The notes under the pieces are model-generated. The model was given only the letters and a program-made list of their open reading frames with translations. It did no database searches and had not been told where the DNA came from. A DNA stretch of 64,000 nucleotides from Myxococcales bacterium (lineage in GTDB: Bacteria > Myxococcota_A > Bradymonadia > UBA7976 > UBA1532). Positions 53,175-61,555 of the stretch are shown here, one piece after another (within the stretch, counting starts at the first letter, position 1; each line of letters starts with the position of its first letter). The DNA lies in assembly GCA_020633465.1 (NCBI GenBank), contig JACKDN010000004.1, positions 495,441 through 559,440 of the forward strand, in the 5' to 3' direction. Position numbers and translations under genes: made by a program.

Positions 53175-55424
53175 CTACGCGACCGGCTCGAACAGCCCCC
53201 CACCCTGGTGCCGCGTCCGCCCGAGCATCAATGGTCCACGCACCGCCACGGCGAATTCGAGCTCGACCAGAGCCTCCAGCCCGCGCTCACGGTGCCGCTT
53301 CGGAGCCTCGACGCGAACGGTTGCGGGACGCGGAAGGCCTCGGCGGGTGCACTCCAACCTGACGTCCTCGCGGACAGCGTCCGCGGCTGTGTCCACCTTG
53401 TGATGGTGAGTGGTCACGTAGGGTGTCACGGAGCGCCACAACTGCGCCGCTGCGCACAGCGGCTCGTCATCCACGCTGCTGATCGCACGCTGCCGACGCA
53501 GGCTCAACCGACCCGCGCTGCCCGAGCGCAGCTCGCTGAAGCCCTCCAACGCCGCCTCCACGAGCGCCAACGGCGCGTGCTCCTGGCGCCCGGGCTGGCG
53601 GCCATCCACGATGTGTGGCGGAACGACGAGCAGGCGGCGCCGCCCTGGATCGAATGCGAACAACAGATGTCCCGTTCGCCCCTGTGTGCGCAGGGGCTGA
53701 CCGTCGGGGGCATGCCCGCTGACCAAGGCGGGCAGCGGGTTCCGTTCGCCGATGATTCCCTGAGCGCGCGCCATCACCGCGCGCCTCAGCGCGCGCGCCA
53801 AGCCGCCCGCGTCCACGCTCTCGAGCGGCGCGAGGCCGTCCACGATCTCGAAGGCCACCCATCCGAGCGCCGACGGCACGGGCGCGAACAGGCCCAAACC
53901 CAGGAACCGCCCATTGCCCAGCACAAGCGGCCCATCGACCGGGCGGTCGAGCTCGACCTCGATGTGCCTCAGCGTCGCGGTCGAGAAGCGGGTCCCTCCG
54001 GCGAACCGCTCGGCCCGCGCCCCCCGCCCCTCGAACGGCTCCCGCTGAACGACAGCCCGCGTGATGCCCGCGTCGATACCGGCGTGGCGCAGCGCGGTCC
54101 GCAAGGACCGCACGGCCTCCTGCTCTTCGCGGGCTCGGGCAGCGCCGCCGTTCTCGAAGCCATCGCCAGGGTCATCCACTCTCGACCTTCGACCCGGAGC
54201 GCCGAACGAGGGCAGCACCACCGGCGTGACGGTCCGCCAGAGGCGAGATCCAGCGGCCGCGCCGATGCCGTAGTGCCCGGCCATGGACTCGTCCGGCGAA
54301 CGCACCAACACCAGCGGTGCGCCGGCGGGGTTGACCACCTCGAGGCCCGAGAAGGCCCAGAACACATCGCCCGGATCCAACGGGGCGTCGTGGGGCACCT
54401 CGACGAGCAGTCGGCGAATGCCGCGATCCACCTTCGGGTGTCCAATCGACGGCAGCCCCACGAGGCGCACGCGCGCCGTAGCTCGCGAGGTGTCGCGATC
54501 GCCAGGCCGCCGTCCGACCAGCGCAGCCTCGATCTCTCTCGACCGCTGGGGCAGCGCGGCCGTCAACCGTTCCACCGCCGCGTCGCGCACGGCCTCGACG
54601 AGCGCCACCGCGCGCTCGAGAGCCGTCGCGCCGAGCTGTCCCTGCACGCCGGGCACGCACAGGTCGAACAGCGCCCGCTCCGGCGGACAGTCGTAGGCCA
54701 CCCGCCTGAACCAGGCCTTCGGCGCCTGCCGGAACACCTGCGTGGCCTTCTTGCCCTCGACCCGCCACTCGAAGCGCGCCAGACCGGCATCGTACCGAGC
54801 GATCAGCGACGCCAGCGTGCCGGGGGCCGGCGAGTCGAGAAGGACGCCCCGCGATGCGGTCGTCGCGGCCGAAGGCTGCAGGTGGGCACCCGGGTGGCGC
54901 GCGACGCGACGCGCCCACGCCTCGGCGCTGAGCAGCTCGGCGCGTGCGGCGGCCATGTCGACCCCCCGACCGAGCTGATACAGGCCATCCGCCAGGGCAA
55001 CCAGCGCGCCCACGTCGTCCGCCTGCCGCGCCCGCGACGCCTCGCCATCCACGACTGGCAGACGCCACCCGTACAGCAGGGGCACGTCGGCGTCGAAGAG
55101 CCAGGGGTGATGGTGTTTGCTGGTGCGGATGCCGGCCACCGCGGCCGGATCGCCGCCCTTGGCGTCGAGGTCGTTGTTCGGCACCCACGTCTTGACCCGC
55201 TGGCCGCGCACGGCCGTCGGCGCGACGATACTGGGGGGCGGGCAGCTCTCGAGGAACGTCAGCGCCGATCGTTCGGCGAGCGGGAGGTCAGCCCCGTGCG
55301 CCGCCGCGGCGACCAGCGCCTGGAAGACCCGCGCCGGTGACGGCGGCCACTCAGGCTCGCCGTGAAAGCGCCCGTCCAGCAGCCGAACCTCGACCGCGAG
55401 GATGGCTCCGACGGGCTCGGTCAC
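53175..55424 (-). CDS. csb2: Type I-G Cas5/Cas6 fusion protein Csb2
   Basis: Csb2 (GSU0054 family) combines Cas5-like and Cas6-like RAMP domains. It is thought to hold the crRNA 5' handle and to cut the repeat RNA. Translation starts at GTG 55424, overlapping the csb1 stop by four bases. The 749-residue protein begins AILAVEVRLLDGRFHGEPEWPPSPARVFQALVA, a clear Csb2 opening. Two RAMP glycine-rich loops are visible: GPLVLGNGRFLGLGLFAPV in the middle and RGPLMLGRTRHQGGGLFEPV at the very C-terminus. TTHHHK near the C-terminus is a candidate for a catalytic His. It is the last gene of the effector operon and is longer than I recall for the family. Confidence 0.9.
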   Translation of the reverse strand: MTEPVGAILAVEVRLLDGRFHGEPEWPPSPARVFQALVAAAAHGADLPLAERSALTFLESCPPPSIVAPTAVRGQRVKTWVPNNDLDAKGGDPAAVAGIRTSKHHHPWLFDADVPLLYGWRLPVVDGEASRARQADDVGALVALADGLYQLGRGVDMAAARAELLSAEAWARRVARHPGAHLQPSAATTASRGVLLDSPAPGTLASLIARYDAGLARFEWRVEGKKATQVFRQAPKAWFRRVAYDCPPERALFDLCVPGVQGQLGATALERAVALVEAVRDAAVERLTAALPQRSREIEAALVGRRPGDRDTSRATARVRLVGLPSIGHPKVDRGIRRLLVEVPHDAPLDPGDVFWAFSGLEVVNPAGAPLVLVRSPDESMAGHYGIGAAAGSRLWRTVTPVVLPSFGAPGRRSRVDDPGDGFENGGAARAREEQEAVRSLRTALRHAGIDAGITRAVVQREPFEGRGARAERFAGGTRFSTATLRHIEVELDRPVDGPLVLGNGRFLGLGLFAPVPSALGWVAFEIVDGLAPLESVDAGGLARALRRAVMARAQGIIGERNPLPALVSGHAPDGQPLRTQGRTGHLLFAFDPGRRRLLVVPPHIVDGRQPGRQEHAPLALVEAALEGFSELRSGSAGRLSLRRQRAISSVDDEPLCAAAQLWRSVTPYVTTHHHKVDTAADAVREDVRLECTRRGLPRPATVRVEAPKRHRERGLEALVELEFAVAVRGPLMLGRTRHQGGGLFEPVA

Positions 55425-56488
55425 TTGCCCTTGTCCTTCTTCTTGGCGTCCGCCTTCGCCAACTTGCTGTCGAACCGCAACCGGCGGCCCTCGCCGACCC
55501 CGAAAGCCTCCGCCGCGGACTTGGCGCGGGCGGCCAACGTTTCGGGGTGCAGCTCGACCGACCGACGCTGACCCGTCCGCTCGACGACTTCCCAGCCCGC
55601 GGCCGCGTCCGGATCCGGGACGAGCAGGCAGCCCTGCCGCAGGAACGGATCCTGCGGCGCCGTCGCCGCCACCAACGCCAGCCCCAGCACGTACCGCCGC
55701 AGCGCCTGCGACTGCGCCTCGTCGTCGGCCAGCAGCCGTCGGAGCGCGACCAGGTTCACCGTGACATCGCGACGAATGGGCCCGCGCGCCACGACACCGC
55801 CGAGGGCGCGACTGGACGGCACGTGCACGAAGCCGCGCTCGGCGAGAGGTCCGCTGCTCTTCCCTTCCGCCTTCTGCTTCTCCTCCTCCGAGAACACCTC
55901 GAGCGCCGCGTAGTCCAGCGCGGGGTTGTATTGTGCCGATCGCTTCAACTCCGAGACGTCCCAGGCGCGGATCACGCTCGAGACGAGTCGGGGCACCTTC
56001 GCCATCGTGTCGCGCGAGTCCCAGACGCCGAACACCAGCGATGTCGGCGCCAGCTTCGCGAGGTGCGCTGCGTTCCCCCGGCGGAGCAGCGCTTGGAACG
56101 CGCGCTGGGCCTCCTCCTTGAGCTCGGTGCACCGGACAATCGCGTCGCCCAGCCGGTGGCCCGCCTCCAGCAACGACATCTCGCCATCGGTGCCCTTCTT
56201 CTCGTCGCCGTAGGCGATCGTGATCCGCGGCACCAGATGCTGCCACTCGGGCGTGTCGAACAGCGGCTCCATCCGATTGGCCTGCGATCCCACGCTGTCC
56301 ACCAGCGCCACCTGCGTCCCATCGGCCAGCGGATCGATGTTGTACCCGACGTCCGCGAACGTCGGCGGGAAGAACACGGCCCCGTGGCCTTCGACCGGCA
56401 CCAGGTGCTGGCGAAAGTGCAGCGCGACGGCGCCCGTCGACTCGTTGGCCCACGACTCGAACTGGTCGTCGGTCGGACTCTTGCTCAT
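55421..56488 (-). CDS. csb1: Type I-G Cas7 backbone protein Csb1
   Basis: Csb1 (GSU0053 family) is the Cas7 RAMP subunit that coats the crRNA in the type I-G Cascade. The 355-residue protein starts at ATG 56488, overlapping the upstream gene by 4 bases (ATGA). Segments typical of the family are VFFPPTFADVGYNIDPLADGTQVALVDSVGSQANRMEPLF near the N-terminus, followed by LGDAIVRC and TSLVFGVWDSRD, and RGPIRRDVTVNLVALRRL later. The C-terminal Lys-rich tail (KLAKADAKKKDKGK) is unusual and could bind nucleic acid. It is third in the cas3-csb3-csb1-csb2 operon. Confidence 0.93.
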   Translation of the reverse strand: MSKSPTDDQFESWANESTGAVALHFRQHLVPVEGHGAVFFPPTFADVGYNIDPLADGTQVALVDSVGSQANRMEPLFDTPEWQHLVPRITIAYGDEKKGTDGEMSLLEAGHRLGDAIVRCTELKEEAQRAFQALLRRGNAAHLAKLAPTSLVFGVWDSRDTMAKVPRLVSSVIRAWDVSELKRSAQYNPALDYAALEVFSEEEKQKAEGKSSGPLAERGFVHVPSSRALGGVVARGPIRRDVTVNLVALRRLLADDEAQSQALRRYVLGLALVAATAPQDPFLRQGCLLVPDPDAAAGWEVVERTGQRRSVELHPETLAARAKSAAEAFGVGEGRRLRFDSKLAKADAKKKDKGK

Positions 56489-57393
56489 TGGATGGTCTCC
56501 TCGAAGACGGATGTGATGCACCGCGCCTGGTTTTCCTGACCGGGCCAGTCGAGCTGCATGATGAAAGCGCGTCGGTCGAAGGGCAGCGGCGACCCGCCAA
56601 GACCCGCTCGAAGGATGGCCGCCGGCAGCAGCCCGAGGTGCGCTCGGCCTAGCGGCGCCGCGTGGCCCACCACCCCGTAGCGGTACCTGAGCTTCGACTG
56701 CCGCTGTGGCCGCGCATGCGACAGCCCGATGGCCGCCAGGATCTCGACCACCGGATAGCCCTGCGGCGCCATGGATGCGTGCTCGTTCAGCGAGAAGCCC
56801 GCATCGAGGGGCACGTAGTCCCGGCGCCAGTCGAAACGAAAGCTGCTGCTTTGCGGCCTCGCGACGTCGAAGGGACGCTCGGATGCGTCCTCGAGTTGGT
56901 CCCTCGCCAGATCGAGCGCGTCCCGCAGAAGCGCGGCGCCCGGGTAGCCCCCTGACCCTCCCCAGAACTTGAGAGCGTCTCGCCCGGTGCTGATCCGATC
57001 CCGGACGCGGGCGTCGCCCCAGGAGGCGACGATCACCTCGACACCGCGCGCCGAGAGCACGGCGGGCAGAGACGCCGGTGACTCGGGCTGCGGCACCGGA
57101 AAGGCATCGAAGCGTCCCAGGCCGAGCGACGAAACGCTCCACTTCTCGGTCGTCAGGTCGGTGTTCGGCGGCACGAGCGACCGCACTTCCGCCTCAGCGA
57201 GGAAGCGAAGTGCGGTCGCCAGAGGATGGTCCTCGGCTTCGCACTGCAGAACGAACTCGGACTCGTCGTGCGCCTGCCACACGAAGCCGCCCATCGTCGG
57301 CCCGATCAACTGCTCCGCCAGCTCCATCAAACCCAGACAAGCGAACACCTGCCCCGGGTTGAACAGATCCACGGGCACCACGCTGCGCGCCAT
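56485..57393 (-). CDS. csb3: Type I-G Cas8-like subunit (Csb3 family)
   Basis: A 302-residue protein encoded between cas3 and csb1. Its ATG (57393) overlaps the cas3 stop by one base and its stop overlaps the csb1 start. The N-terminus VPVDLFNPGQVFACLGLMELAEQLIG matches the opening of Csb3/GSU0052-type proteins, which serve as the small Cas8-like subunit in type I-G systems. Aromatic and Arg-rich segments follow (SFRFDWRRDYVPLDAGFSLNEHASMAPQGYP; QRQSKLRYRYGV). Its role in PAM recognition is expected from the class but not shown. The family name (Csb3 rather than Csx14) is the least certain part of the call. Confidence 0.8.
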   Translation of the reverse strand: MARSVVPVDLFNPGQVFACLGLMELAEQLIGPTMGGFVWQAHDESEFVLQCEAEDHPLATALRFLAEAEVRSLVPPNTDLTTEKWSVSSLGLGRFDAFPVPQPESPASLPAVLSARGVEVIVASWGDARVRDRISTGRDALKFWGGSGGYPGAALLRDALDLARDQLEDASERPFDVARPQSSSFRFDWRRDYVPLDAGFSLNEHASMAPQGYPVVEILAAIGLSHARPQRQSKLRYRYGVVGHAAPLGRAHLGLLPAAILRAGLGGSPLPFDRRAFIMQLDWPGQENQARCITSVFEETIQ

Positions 57394-60155
57394 CAGACGT
57401 CCTCCGCGCGCAGCCGGTGCTCCGGCGCGTCGTTGTCCCGGGACGCCAGGACGTCCGAGGCGCGGAGCACCGCCTCCCACCACGCCAGGCCCCAGGGCCC
57501 CCAACGCTGCTGGAGCCTCGCGAAGCGCAGCGCCACCGCCTGCGCCCGCTCGCGAAGTGCCGAAGGCGGCGCGTCCGCGCAGCCGCGCGTCGAGATCAGC
57601 GGCCGGGCGTAGCCGTGGTGCGCTGCGATCAGGTGCAGCACGAGGTCACGATGCTCGGCGGACAGGTGCGCCAGCGCCGGGCTGGCCTCGGCGTACGGCA
57701 GCGAGCCGAACTCGTGCCGGTACCCATCGAGCCGGTGCACGTTGAAGGGCCCCAGCGTCTTCGCGAACGGCCCGTCGGCCGGTGCGCTCGAAGCCTGTTG
57801 CCAGCGGGCGGCGCGCTTGCCCTCGTCGTGCAGCATCGCCGCCGTCGTCAGGACCTCGATGCCTGCCGGCGGCAGTCCGAGGCGCTGCCCCAACCGAAGC
57901 GCCCACGCGCTGGCCCAGTCCTGGTGCTCGGACAGCGCCTGGGGTCGGCCCGCCGAGCGGTCCTCCTCTGTGGCGGCGTCGTGCAGCCACTTGTCGACCA
58001 CCAGCCACTCCGTCGCGGCGCCGTCGGCGCCCCAGGCCATCGGCAGGCGCTCACGCTCGCGCCACTTGGGATCCTGCACGCTCGATGGGTCGCCCGTCCG
58101 CCGAAGCCGAAAGCGAACCGGGGGCGGCGTCTCGTCGGCGTGCTCGAGCCAGACATCCCCATCCGCGGTCGCGGGCGCGACCTCCGCTCGGTCGTCGAGA
58201 AGCCCCTCGCTCAACCCGGCCAGGCGCGCATCGACGAACAGCGTCGCGCCGCCCACGACCTGCCGGCCGACCTCGGTGGCGCTCATCTCGGCGATCGCGT
58301 CGAGCCGAAGCATGGTGGGGCGCGCGTCGCGCCCATCCTGGATGAGCACCACGAGCGATTCATCGCGCAAACCGGACACCGCGTCGATGCCATCCGCCGA
58401 CTTCACGATCCGCTTGCGGCACGCCGCGACCCGCTTGCGTAGCCAGTCCGCGGCCCCACGGGTGTCCACCTCCATGCGCTCGCTGGCATGGTCGGGGGCC
58501 GCCTCGAGATAGCGCGCGAGGACGCTGGCCGCCGGGGGACGCCCCTGGGGCACGGGCAACATCCGGCGCCACACGATCGTCACCTGGGGACGGTGCTCGG
58601 TCCAGCCCCGAAGCCAGGGTGCCACCTCGGGACGCCCCGGATCGTCACCCAACGACGTCAGCGACCATGCGTCGAGGGTGGGCCTCAGCAGCGGTGGAAA
58701 GAGCGGTGGCGGCGTCGTGGCCGCCTCGACGCGTTCCGCCAGCGTCGGGTCCCGACGCGCAGCCCGCTGAAGCCCGGTCAGGGCGTTCGGGCTGCCATCG
58801 AAGTCACCGTCCGCCAGCCGGGGCAACGCGCGTAACAGCTCGACCACCGCGGCTTCTCTGCTGTCGTCCGGCGGCGCCTCGCCGAAGATGCGCACCTGGG
58901 CCGACCCGAGGCCGCGGCGGTTGACGCGTCCGAGTCGCTGGACCATGCGCTCCCAGGGCACGAGATCGCAGACCATGTGATCCGCGTCGAGATCCACGCC
59001 CACTTCGCCCGCGGACGTCGCGAAGAGGAACGCCGGGCGCTCGGGGCGCGTGGCGCCACCCGCCATGAAACCGAGCGTCTCCAGGCGCTCGGCCGAGCCC
59101 GTGCGCTCGAAGACGCGCCGCGCGCCCACCAGCAGCTCCAGGTCCGCCGGCTCGGGTGTCCCCTTCTTGCCGCGCCCCACCCCGGCCAGCTTCTGCATCG
59201 CCTTGAACGCCTTCTCGGCGTCGTCGCGGCGCGCCGTGAAGATGATGCAGCGAATGGGCAAGGCCCCCTCGCCAGCCAGCGCCCACGCCTCCTGGACCAG
59301 TCGATCGGCCAGCGATGCCTTGGGCGGCAACGCCTCCCAGCGCAACGCCTTGGGCGCGCGCATCCGTCGGTCGATGATCGGATCGCCGTGGTCGGCCTCG
59401 TCGAGCTCGAAGGCGGCTCCGGTCCGCGCGCTGTCCGCGGGGCGTGATCCCGTGGCCGACAGCGACAGCAGACCGACGGCGGGTGGCCGACCGAGCGCGC
59501 CGTCGCCCTCCGGTCGCAGCGGGCCACCCGAGGCCACCACCTGTTCGAGCAGGCGCTCGAAGGGCGGCACCAGGTGCGCCTCGTCGAGCATGAAGAAGGC
59601 GTCGTGCCCCAGCAGACCCGCGTGGAAGGGCCGCATCTTCGCCGAGGTGGAGTACCCCCGAAACAGCAGACGCGAGCCCACCATGTCCACGGTGCCCAGC
59701 ACGATACTCGTCGCGGACGGATCCTCCAACCAGGCCCGGTTGTCGACGAACTGACCGCGAAGCGTCGAGATCGGCAGCGGCCGGTCGCCCAGACCCAGCC
59801 GCTGCGCCAAGTTGGGATGCCGAGCCAGCCAGGCGCGCAGACGCGTGGCCTCCTTCGTGGCTTGGTCCACCACCACGCGACGGTCGACGATGTACACCAG
59901 ACGGCGCGGCAGCGCGGCGCCGAGGGCGCGCGCGAGCAGCCAGATCGCCATCGCGGAGGTCTTGCCCGAGCCGGTGGGCAGATCGAGCGCGCGCGGCGGC
60001 TCGTTCCGCAGGAAGCGATCGAGCAGGCGGCGCTGCCAGGGGAATGGGCGCTCGGCGTCCTTCAGGCCCAGCGCGTCGGCGAGCAGCGCGTCCGAGGCGT
60101 TCATCGCTGGCGCGTCGAAGCCCATCTGAAGTTGGTCGCCTGGGGTCTGCTTCAT
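57393..60155 (-). CDS. cas3: Type I-G Cas3 helicase-nuclease
   Basis: A 920-residue Cas3 that unwinds and degrades target DNA recruited by Cascade. ATG 60155 has GGAGGTGG 9 bases upstream. Superfamily 2 helicase motifs are present: Q-like PFPWQRRLLDRFL, Walker A LPTGSGKT (residues 59-66), DEAH at 191-194, SATG in the motif III region and QRLGRVNRRG (motif VI, about 450). The HD nuclease is C-terminal: AMLHDEGK with His776-Asp777, followed by LHLIAAHHGYARP. This helicase-first order is the hallmark of type I-G Cas3. It heads a four-gene operon. Its upstream region carries the phased GACC array at 60320-60487. Confidence 0.95.
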   Translation of the reverse strand: MKQTPGDQLQMGFDAPAMNASDALLADALGLKDAERPFPWQRRLLDRFLRNEPPRALDLPTGSGKTSAMAIWLLARALGAALPRRLVYIVDRRVVVDQATKEATRLRAWLARHPNLAQRLGLGDRPLPISTLRGQFVDNRAWLEDPSATSIVLGTVDMVGSRLLFRGYSTSAKMRPFHAGLLGHDAFFMLDEAHLVPPFERLLEQVVASGGPLRPEGDGALGRPPAVGLLSLSATGSRPADSARTGAAFELDEADHGDPIIDRRMRAPKALRWEALPPKASLADRLVQEAWALAGEGALPIRCIIFTARRDDAEKAFKAMQKLAGVGRGKKGTPEPADLELLVGARRVFERTGSAERLETLGFMAGGATRPERPAFLFATSAGEVGVDLDADHMVCDLVPWERMVQRLGRVNRRGLGSAQVRIFGEAPPDDSREAAVVELLRALPRLADGDFDGSPNALTGLQRAARRDPTLAERVEAATTPPPLFPPLLRPTLDAWSLTSLGDDPGRPEVAPWLRGWTEHRPQVTIVWRRMLPVPQGRPPAASVLARYLEAAPDHASERMEVDTRGAADWLRKRVAACRKRIVKSADGIDAVSGLRDESLVVLIQDGRDARPTMLRLDAIAEMSATEVGRQVVGGATLFVDARLAGLSEGLLDDRAEVAPATADGDVWLEHADETPPPVRFRLRRTGDPSSVQDPKWRERERLPMAWGADGAATEWLVVDKWLHDAATEEDRSAGRPQALSEHQDWASAWALRLGQRLGLPPAGIEVLTTAAMLHDEGKRAARWQQASSAPADGPFAKTLGPFNVHRLDGYRHEFGSLPYAEASPALAHLSAEHRDLVLHLIAAHHGYARPLISTRGCADAPPSALRERAQAVALRFARLQQRWGPWGLAWWEAVLRASDVLASRDNDAPEHRLRAEDV

Positions 60156-60221
60156 TGCGTGGCCCACCTCCGGCTGGTCTGTCGCGGCCGCACCTCGGCC
60201 GCCCCCGCGTAGACGCCGGGG

Positions 60222-60250
60222 ATTGTCCACACCGGACACTTCGTTCGAAG
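60222..60250 (-). promoter_or_regulatory. Weak candidate promoter of the cas effector operon
   Basis: On the minus strand TTCGAA, a 16-bp spacer and GACAAT (60227-60222) resemble a sigma70 promoter about 65 bp before cas3. The match is weak. If correct, the GACC array lies entirely upstream of it, in activator position. Confidence 0.25.
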
Positions 60251-60319
60251 CCCCGGCACCCGCCGGACGGCACCGAGCGCCCGTCCTCGGACGCTGCGAC
60301 GCGGTGGTGGGAGCGGGTC

Positions 60320-60494
60320 GACCGGTCGCAGACCGAGGATCCACCACGACCCAAGCGCAGGATGACCAGCCACGGACCGCTGCGGGACCAGGTCTCGACC
60401 CTCCAAAGACCCGTAGTGGACCCACGAGAGACCGTCCCGCGACCCCCCGAAGACCACGGGCGACCGCGCGAAGACCTTCGCCAGACCCGCAGTG
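60320..60494. repeat. Phased array of GACC every 11 bp upstream of cas3
   Basis: GACC (GGTC on the cas3 sense strand) begins at 60320, 60331, 60364, 60375, 60386, 60397, 60408, 60419, 60430, 60441, 60452, 60462, 60473 and 60484. All lie in one 11-bp register except a single 10-bp step at 60452-60462. The two empty slots are 60342 (CACC) and 60353 (lost). The seven bases between copies are not conserved. The array fills the 343-bp gap 60156-60498 between the hypothetical gene stop and about 165 bp from cas3. Period 11 is not a multiple of 3, so it is not a protein repeat. It looks like tandem binding sites for a multimeric regulator. Confidence 0.85.
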
Positions 60495-60498
60495 CGCT

Positions 60499-61323
60499 TC
60501 ACGCGGGCGATTCCTCGGTGTCCACGTCGTCCGGGCCGTCCAGCTCATCCTCGTCCACGTCGTCCATCGGATCGGCGCCGCTGCGCCGGGGACGCCGTCC
60601 CATCAACCCACACCGAAGCTGCTCGTTGTGGCTGAGCAGCGGCCGCAGCGTGGTCGCCCAGTCGTTGAACCACAGGTTCAGCATGGCGTACGCCTCGAGC
60701 TGCGAGCGCGCGCCGCGCTCGATCTCGGCGGGATCGATCGCCGGCACGGGGGGCGCCTGCAGCGAGCGCACCTGCTGCAGCGTCGCCTTCACCTGGGCCA
60801 GCGCGTCGGCGGTCAGGCCCTTCTTCTGCAGGGCGGCGTAGGCGTCGGCGGCGCCGGGCACGTCGCTCTGGCGCATGCCTTCCAGGCGTTCGAGCAGCTT
60901 GGTGACCGATCCCACCACCAGCGGGCCCTCGGGCTGCTGGGAGAGGCCGGTGAAGAACGCCTCTTCGAACTGGGCCACGCGGTCGCGCGCGACGAAGCGG
61001 CGGATGGCGGTGCGCACGCGGGGGAACCAGGTGTTCTCGAAGGTGTCGAGGCTGGCGAAGCGGCGGCGCGCTTCGTCCTCGGCCAGAGCGCCCGCCGGGG
61101 CGCTGAGGGCGACGAAGTGGGCGAAGGTGCGGTCGACGCCGGCCGCCTTCTGCCACAGCGCCCAGCCTTCCTGATGCTCGGCGTCGTCGTAGCCGGCGGC
61201 CGCCGCCTTGCGGCCGGCGCGCACGTCGGTGATGCCGGTCAGGAAGCGTTGAATCCGCGTCAGCCGAGCGCGCTGCCGCGCGTCCAACGGCGACGCCGCG
61301 TTGGTGATCGTTCCGTCCTGCAT
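60499..61323 (-). CDS. Hypothetical helical protein inside the CRISPR-Cas locus
   Basis: A 274-residue protein from ATG 61323; no strong ribosome binding site. It is mostly alpha-helical (ARLTRIQRFLTGITDVRAGRKAAAAG; VRTAIRRFVARDRVAQFEEAFF; ALAQVKATLQQV) and ends in a very acidic tail (DPMDDVDEDELDGPDDVDTEESPA). There is no signal peptide, membrane segment, helix-turn-helix or nuclease motif that I can see. It is transcribed toward cas3 and lies between cas3 and the divergent cas4-cas1 gene. It could be an accessory CRISPR gene or an unrelated passenger; the acidic tail may mimic or bind nucleic-acid-binding proteins. No family recognised. Confidence 0.6.
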   Translation of the reverse strand: MQDGTITNAASPLDARQRARLTRIQRFLTGITDVRAGRKAAAAGYDDAEHQEGWALWQKAAGVDRTFAHFVALSAPAGALAEDEARRRFASLDTFENTWFPRVRTAIRRFVARDRVAQFEEAFFTGLSQQPEGPLVVGSVTKLLERLEGMRQSDVPGAADAYAALQKKGLTADALAQVKATLQQVRSLQAPPVPAIDPAEIERGARSQLEAYAMLNLWFNDWATTLRPLLSHNEQLRCGLMGRRPRRSGADPMDDVDEDELDGPDDVDTEESPA

Positions 61324-61487
61324 GAGAGAAACCCGCTGTGGACCCGTTTGCCTGGCGGCATCGAAGCACGCGGGGCCGGAGCGTTCAACCCCGTTTCCCG
61401 CCTTCGCCGCACTTTCTTCGCGCCGCCGTGAATGCAGGCGTCCGGTCGAGGGTCGGGGCGGCGTCCCCAGGCAGGGACGACAGGGAA

Positions 61488-61518
61488 CAGGCAATCAGGC
61501 TGGGACAGGCAATCAGGC
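61488..61518. repeat. 18-bp direct repeat upstream of cas4-cas1
   Basis: CAGGCAATCAGGC occurs at 61488-61500 and again at 61506-61518, each preceded by GGGA-like bases. The pair lies 38-68 bp before the cas4-cas1 ATG, within the 232-bp divergent intergenic region 61324-61555. It may be an operator for the adaptation genes. Confidence 0.5.
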
Positions 61519-61555
61519 CAGGGCACCCGGGCGCGGGTGACGGGAGGAGACCGCC

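Noticed and set aside
60320..60494. GACC array considered as a coding repeat or CRISPR-like repeat
   Set aside because: The period of 11 shifts the reading frame every unit, and the conserved part is only 4 bp; CRISPR repeats are 36 bp here.
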